Of a stretch of DNA of 64,000 nucleotides, positions 60,155 to 64,000 are shown piece by piece. How positions within the stretch are numbered: position 1 is the first letter of the stretch; each line of letters begins with the position of its first letter. Under the pieces are notes generated by a model. It was not told the origin of the DNA. It saw only the letters and a program-made list of their open reading frames with translations, and did not search any database. This stretch comes from Erwinia tasmaniensis Et1/99 (GTDB lineage: Bacteria; Pseudomonadota; Gammaproteobacteria; Enterobacterales; Enterobacteriaceae). Both the position numbers and the translations under genes were made by a program. Location: assembly GCF_000026185.1 (NCBI RefSeq), contig NC_010694.1:2790001-2854000 (forward strand). The letters run 5' to 3'.

Positions 60155-61078
60155 TTATTGCGCAATCATCGCCAGCGCCTGTTGTCTTTGCGCTTCTGAT
60201 AACGGCAGGTAGCCAGCCTGACTGACCACCCCCTGACCCGCGCCGGATAACGCCAGACGAAGAAACGCGGCGGTAAGCGGCTCCAGCGGTTTTCCCGGTG
60301 CCTTGTTGACATAGATATAGAGAGGACGCGCGTAGGGATAGCGGCCGCTGCGGATATTTTCGGCCGTGGGCGCTATCCAGTTATGATCGTCCCGCGCCAC
60401 CGGCAGCACCTTAACGCCGCTAAGATGAAACCCGGCGCTGGCATAGCCAATCCCGTTTAGCGAACCGGCAACCGCCTGTATCACCGCAGCGGAGCCGGGA
60501 TATTCCCCGACATCCTGGCGTAAATCACCGTTGCACAACGCCTGCTGTTTGAAAAAACCCCAGGTTCCGGAAGCGGAATTGCGGCCAAAGCGCTGTATGC
60601 CACGCTGCGTCCAGCCTGGCTGCTTAAGTTGCAGATCGCCCCAGGTTTTTGGCGTGAACAGTGCGCCGCACAGGCGGGTCACCGAGAAAATCGCATCCAG
60701 CTGTTGTGCGTTCACTCCGGCTAACGGATTATCCTGATTCACTACCACCACCAGCGCATCAATCGCTACCGGTACGGCCAGCGGGGGATAACCGTATCTG
60801 TCCTCCAGCAGCTGTCGCTCTGCCGTCTGCATCGGTCTGCTCATCGCGCCCAGCTGTGCTGCCCCGGCGGCCAGCGCGGTCGGAGCCGTTGACGAACCCG
60901 CCGCCTGGATCTGCACATTAACCCCCGGATACTGGCGGCTAAAATTGTCTCCCCACAGCGCCATCAGATTACCAAGCGTGTCAGACCCAACGCTGTTCAG
61001 ATTGCCCGCCAGCATGCCCTCTTTGGCATGAGCCAGCACGCTGACCAGCAGCAGCGTCAGTGCGATAAAATTTTTCAT
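60155..61078 (-). CDS. PstS-like phosphate-binding protein
   Basis: Periplasmic substrate-binding protein of the PstS family, 307 residues, with a signal peptide (about 1-18, LAHA). Phosphate-site segments are SVGSDTLGNLM, AAGSSTAPTAL and GRNSASGTWGFF. No pstCAB permease follows; the gene is 18 bases after phoR, so it is probably in the phoBR operon and phosphate-regulated. It may serve the Pst permease encoded elsewhere, or have another role such as sensing or surface binding. Confidence 0.88.
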   Translation of the reverse strand: MKNFIALTLLLVSVLAHAKEGMLAGNLNSVGSDTLGNLMALWGDNFSRQYPGVNVQIQAAGSSTAPTALAAGAAQLGAMSRPMQTAERQLLEDRYGYPPLAVPVAIDALVVVVNQDNPLAGVNAQQLDAIFSVTRLCGALFTPKTWGDLQLKQPGWTQRGIQRFGRNSASGTWGFFKQQALCNGDLRQDVGEYPGSAAVIQAVAGSLNGIGYASAGFHLSGVKVLPVARDDHNWIAPTAENIRSGRYPYARPLYIYVNKAPGKPLEPLTAAFLRLALSGAGQGVVSQAGYLPLSEAQRQQALAMIAQ

Positions 61079-61096
61079 GCTCCGGGTTCCCTGTGA

Positions 61097-62413
61097 CTAA
61101 CGCCCTGCGGTTGCGCCCGCTGTTGCATCAACAATTAACCTGGGGGCCAGCTGAAAGCTGAAGCAGGTTTCTCCTTCGCCGGGGGCGCTACTGATATTCA
61201 GCCGCGCGTTATGGTGGCTTAGCGCATGTTTGACGATAGCCAGACCTAAACCGCTTCCCCCGGTCTGGCGGGATCGCGCCTTGTCCACGCGATAGAAGCG
61301 CTCCGTCAGGCGCGGTAAATGCTCTGGCGCAATGCCCGGGCCGTTATCTTCCACCCTGAACTCTGCCCCCTGTACGGTGCGTTGCCAGCTGATGGTGATG
61401 CGGGTGCCGTCCGGGGTGTGATTCACCGCATTGTACACCAGGTTAGACATCGCGCTGCGCAGCTGTTCGTCATTGCCAAACACGCGTAGGTTCGGATCGC
61501 TGACAAACTGAATGTGATGACGCCCGTGGCTTAACGTTTCCGCTTCACGCTGCAATAGCCGCAACATCATGGGCACGTCGACGATTTCCTGCAGGTCGGT
61601 TGCCGGAGCCGCCTCGATGCGTGACAGCGTCAGCAGCTGCGCCACCAGGCTATCCATACGCTTTGCCTGCTCCTGCATGGTTTGCACCGCTTTGTCACGC
61701 AGGCCACCTTCCAGCGCCGAATCACTCATCATCTCCAGATAACCCTTCAACACCGTTAGCGGCGTGCGCAGCTCGTGACTGACGTTGGCAAAAAAGTTGC
61801 GGCGCGCGCCTTCAAGCTGGTGCATTTGCGTCACGTCACGCGCCACCAGCAGCCACTGCCCTTCACTGTAGGGCATGATGCGAAATTCAAGATGGCGCTG
61901 GTTGTTCAGTACCAGCGTCAGCGGATGCGCGAAATCGCGCTGGCGCAGATAGCGGGTAAACTCCGGGTAGCGCAGCAGGTTAAGGATATTCTGGCCATTA
62001 TCTTCCGGCCAGCGCAGCCCCAAAATCTGCTGGGCCAGTCCGTTACACCAGAAAATCGTGCCCTCTTCAGTGGTCAGCACCACCGCATCCGGCAGCGTTT
62101 CTGCCCCGCTGCGAAAGCGCTTAATCAGATGGCCAAGCTCACGGCGTCGGCGTCGGTTGCGCGCCTGCATCTGGTACAGGCCGTAAAAAAGAGGTTCCCA
62201 GCTGCCGCGCCCGCTGGGGGGCGTCATGCTACGGTCGACCCACAGCCAGTGCGAAAGCCGCAGCAGGTTGTTGAAATGAAAGCCCAGCACGCAAAGCACC
62301 GCCACCAGCAACAGCCAGGGCAATCCGCCCGCCAGCAGTCCTACGATCAGCGCGGGCAGGCAGGCGAGCAGCAGCTCAAACAATAATCTCTTCCAGGAGA
62401 GGCGTTCCAACAC
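61097..62413 (-). CDS. phoR: Phosphate regulon sensor histidine kinase PhoR
   Basis: Sensor kinase of 438 residues. Two adjacent N-terminal membrane spans (about 10-50) with almost no periplasmic loop, a cytoplasmic PAS domain (about 95-195), the H-box [13 protein letters not shown] (phosphorylated His near 211) and the ATPase domain with N-box [11 protein letters not shown] and G-boxes DNGPGIAP and GGSGLGLAI. It phosphorylates PhoB under phosphate limitation and is controlled through Pst/PhoU. Confidence 0.97.
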   Translation of the reverse strand: MLERLSWKRLLFELLLACLPALIVGLLAGGLPWLLLVAVLCVLGFHFNNLLRLSHWLWVDRSMTPPSGRGSWEPLFYGLYQMQARNRRRRRELGHLIKRFRSGAETLPDAVVLTTEEGTIFWCNGLAQQILGLRWPEDNGQNILNLLRYPEFTRYLRQRDFAHPLTLVLNNQRHLEFRIMPYSEGQWLLVARDVTQMHQLEGARRNFFANVSHELRTPLTVLKGYLEMMSDSALEGGLRDKAVQTMQEQAKRMDSLVAQLLTLSRIEAAPATDLQEIVDVPMMLRLLQREAETLSHGRHHIQFVSDPNLRVFGNDEQLRSAMSNLVYNAVNHTPDGTRITISWQRTVQGAEFRVEDNGPGIAPEHLPRLTERFYRVDKARSRQTGGSGLGLAIVKHALSHHNARLNISSAPGEGETCFSFQLAPRLIVDATAGATAGR

Positions 62414-62435
62414 GATTCAGACTCCGTGCGAGCGA

Positions 62436-63125
62436 TCAATAACGTGCAGAGAAACGATAACCTGTTCCGCGAACCGTCTGCACCATACGATCGTGCCCAC
62501 TCACCTCCAGCGCCTTGCGCAGACGGCGAATATGAACATCGACGGTACGGTCTTCGACATACACGTTAGTCCCCCAGACATGGTTTAGCAACTGCTCACG
62601 GCTGTAGACGCGCTCTGGATGAGTCATGAAGAAGTGCAGGAGCTTGTATTCGGTTGGCCCCATTTCCAACGGCTGGGTAGCCGACATAACGCGGTGTGAC
62701 GACGGGTCGAGCGTCAGCCCCTGCATCTCAATCACCTCTTCCACCGCCATAGGCGAAATGCGCCGCATCACGGCCTTTATGCGCGCCACCAGCTCTTTCG
62801 GCGAGAACGGTTTGGTAATGTAATCATCGGCACCGACTTCCAGCCCGCGTACGCGATCTTCCTCTTCGCCGCGTGCGGTCAGCATCATGACCGGGATATC
62901 GCGCGTCATCGCTTCACGCTTCAGGTGCTTAATAAACTGAATGCCCGATCCCCCCGGCAGCATCCAGTCCAGCAGGATCAGATCCGGCCAGGGTTCAATC
63001 AGCAAACTGACCGCGCTGTCATAATCCGCGGCTTCTATCGGATGATAGTCATTTTGTTCCAGAACGAAACACAACATCTCACGGATTGGGGCTTCATCTT
63101 CAACCACCAGAATGCGCTTTGCCAT
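62436..63125 (-). CDS. phoB: Phosphate regulon response regulator PhoB
   Basis: OmpR-family regulator, 229 residues. The receiver domain has the phosphorylation site Asp53 in [10 protein letters not shown], the switch residues MMLTARGEE, and Lys in [12 protein letters not shown]. The C-terminal winged helix binds pho boxes. A pho box lies upstream of its own gene, so the phoBR operon is autoregulated. Confidence 0.98.
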   Translation of the reverse strand: MAKRILVVEDEAPIREMLCFVLEQNDYHPIEAADYDSAVSLLIEPWPDLILLDWMLPGGSGIQFIKHLKREAMTRDIPVMMLTARGEEEDRVRGLEVGADDYITKPFSPKELVARIKAVMRRISPMAVEEVIEMQGLTLDPSSHRVMSATQPLEMGPTEYKLLHFFMTHPERVYSREQLLNHVWGTNVYVEDRTVDVHIRRLRKALEVSGHDRMVQTVRGTGYRFSARY

Positions 63126-63176
63126 TATTGCTCCTGCTGCTGTGACAGATTGTCACGGGATATGCGGCATCATTAT

Positions 63177-63194
63177 GCGTCAGTTTTATGACAG
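63177..63194 (-). promoter_or_regulatory. Pho box upstream of phoB
   Basis: On the minus strand CTGTCATAAAACTGACGC is close to the pho box CTGTCATAWAWCTGTCAY, with a further TTTTCATAAAA half upstream, giving direct repeats 11 bases apart. It lies about 50 bases before the phoB start. Confidence 0.82.
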
Positions 63195-63301
63195 TTTTAT
63201 GAAAAAAGCACGCCCGGCAAGGACGGACGAAACGAATTAAATATCTGCACGGCAATATGTTTATAATCACCGCTTCGCGTTTCTGCCATGAAGGGAGCAC
63301 C

Positions 63302-64000
63302 ATGCGCATCATTCATACTGCCGACTGGCATCTTGGCCAGTTTTTCTATACCAAAAGCCGTGCGGCAGAGCATCAGGCATTTCTTGACTGGCTGCTGGAA
63401 CAGGCAGAAACGCAGCAGGTCGATGCCATCATCGTCGCCGGTGATATTTTCGATACCGGTTCCCCACCGAGTTACGCACGCGAGATCTACAACCGCTTTG
63501 TGGTAAAGCTACAGCCAACCGGCTGTCAGCTGGTGGTGCTGGGCGGCAATCACGATTCGGTCACTATGCTTAATGAATCGCGTGAACTGCTGGCCTGCCT
63601 GAATACCCGGGTGATCGCCGCCGCCGCTGAGGATATCCGTCAGCAGGTGCTGGTGCTGAACCGCCGCGACGGGCAGCCGGGCGCTCTGCTGTGCGCCATT
63701 CCCTTCTTACGTCCGCGTGATATTTTGCGCAGCCAGAGCGGGCAGTCAGGGCGCGAAAAACAGCAAAGTCTGCTGGAAGCCATCAGCGAGCATTATCAGC
63801 GCTGCTGGCAGGAAGCACTGGCACAGCGCAATGCGCTCGGCCTGGCGCTACCGATTATCGCCACCGGCCATCTGACGACCATGGGCGTCACCAAAAGCGA
63901 TGCGGTACGCGATATCTATATCGGCACGCTGGACGCTTTTCCGGCTGACCTCTTCCCTCCGGCGGATTACATCGCCCTCGGCCATATTCACCGCGCCCAG
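63302..64000 (+). CDS. sbcD: Exonuclease SbcCD subunit D, cut by window edge
   Basis: Nuclease subunit of SbcCD (Mre11-like), which cleaves hairpins and blocked DNA ends. 233 codons are visible and the frame is open at the right edge. Mre11 metal motifs are present in order: TADWHLGQ (about 6-13), VAGDIFDTG (about 45-53), LGGNHDS (about 82-88), TGHLT (about 197) and GHIH near the edge. AAGGGAG precedes the ATG. It diverges from phoB, as in E. coli. Confidence 0.96.
   Translation, partial: MRIIHTADWHLGQFFYTKSRAAEHQAFLDWLLEQAETQQVDAIIVAGDIFDTGSPPSYAREIYNRFVVKLQPTGCQLVVLGGNHDSVTMLNESRELLACLNTRVIAAAAEDIRQQVLVLNRRDGQPGALLCAIPFLRPRDILRSQSGQSGREKQQSLLEAISEHYQRCWQEALAQRNALGLALPIIATGHLTTMGVTKSDAVRDIYIGTLDAFPADLFPPADYIALGHIHRAQ

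Overview
The window is a stretch of enterobacterial chromosome. Gene content, protein sequences and gene order follow the E. coli 9-10 minute region (tomB-hha, ffs, amtB-glnK, mdlAB, ppiD-hupB-lon-clpXP-tig, cyoABCDE, dxs-ispA-xseB, nusB-ribED-nrdR, secDF-yajC-tgt-queA, brnQ-proY, phoBR, sbcD). Enough insertions and losses are present to point to another genus; Erwinia or a close relative in Erwiniaceae is my best guess, by inference only. No rRNA, tRNA, insertion sequence, prophage or CRISPR array was recognised. The one stable RNA gene is ffs (4.5S RNA).

Layout. 1-2.5 kb: a Zur-type zinc ABC importer operon, cut by the left edge, with a possible 42-residue membrane peptide as its first gene. 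2.8-3.9 kb: an AT-rich unknown gene, tomB and hha. 4-6.2 kb: ffs, ybaZ, ybaY, tesB. 6.2-8.1 kb: nitrogen-controlled glnK-amtB with sigma-54 and NtrC sites. 8.2-13.2 kb: mdlAB exporter, decR and a divergent EamA transporter. 13.3-17.4 kb: queC, fadM (with a FadR-like palindrome), ybaV, ppiD, hupB. 17.6-26 kb: the proteolysis/chaperone block lon, clpX, a second ClpP-like gene, a second clpX, clpP and tig. 26.4-38 kb: bolA, yajG, ampG, cyoABCDE, yajR, yajQ, panE, yajL. 38-47 kb: sulfur carrier/thiamine, isoprenoid and riboflavin genes (thiI, xseB, ispA, dxs, pgpA, thiL, nusB, ribH, ribD, nrdR). 47-54.4 kb: kbp, yajI, secF, secD, yajC, tgt, queA, acpH. 54.6-64 kb: an OxyR-like-controlled peroxiredoxin, proY, brnQ, a MetJ-type-controlled MetE-like protein, a PstS-like protein behind phoBR, and the start of sbcD.

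The most unusual region is 20.1-24.4 kb. Two almost identical clpX genes (ten differences over the first ~1.2 kb, then abruptly different last ~19 codons) flank an inverted gene for a divergent but catalytically intact ClpP paralogue. The canonical clpP-clpX pair and lon have sigma-32-like promoters; I see none for the extra pair. This looks like a second, differently regulated ClpXP machine whose unfoldase copy is kept identical by gene conversion.

The other notable signals are regulatory: candidate Zur, NtrC/sigma-54, FadR, OxyR, MetJ and Pho sites, each placed in front of a gene of the matching function.
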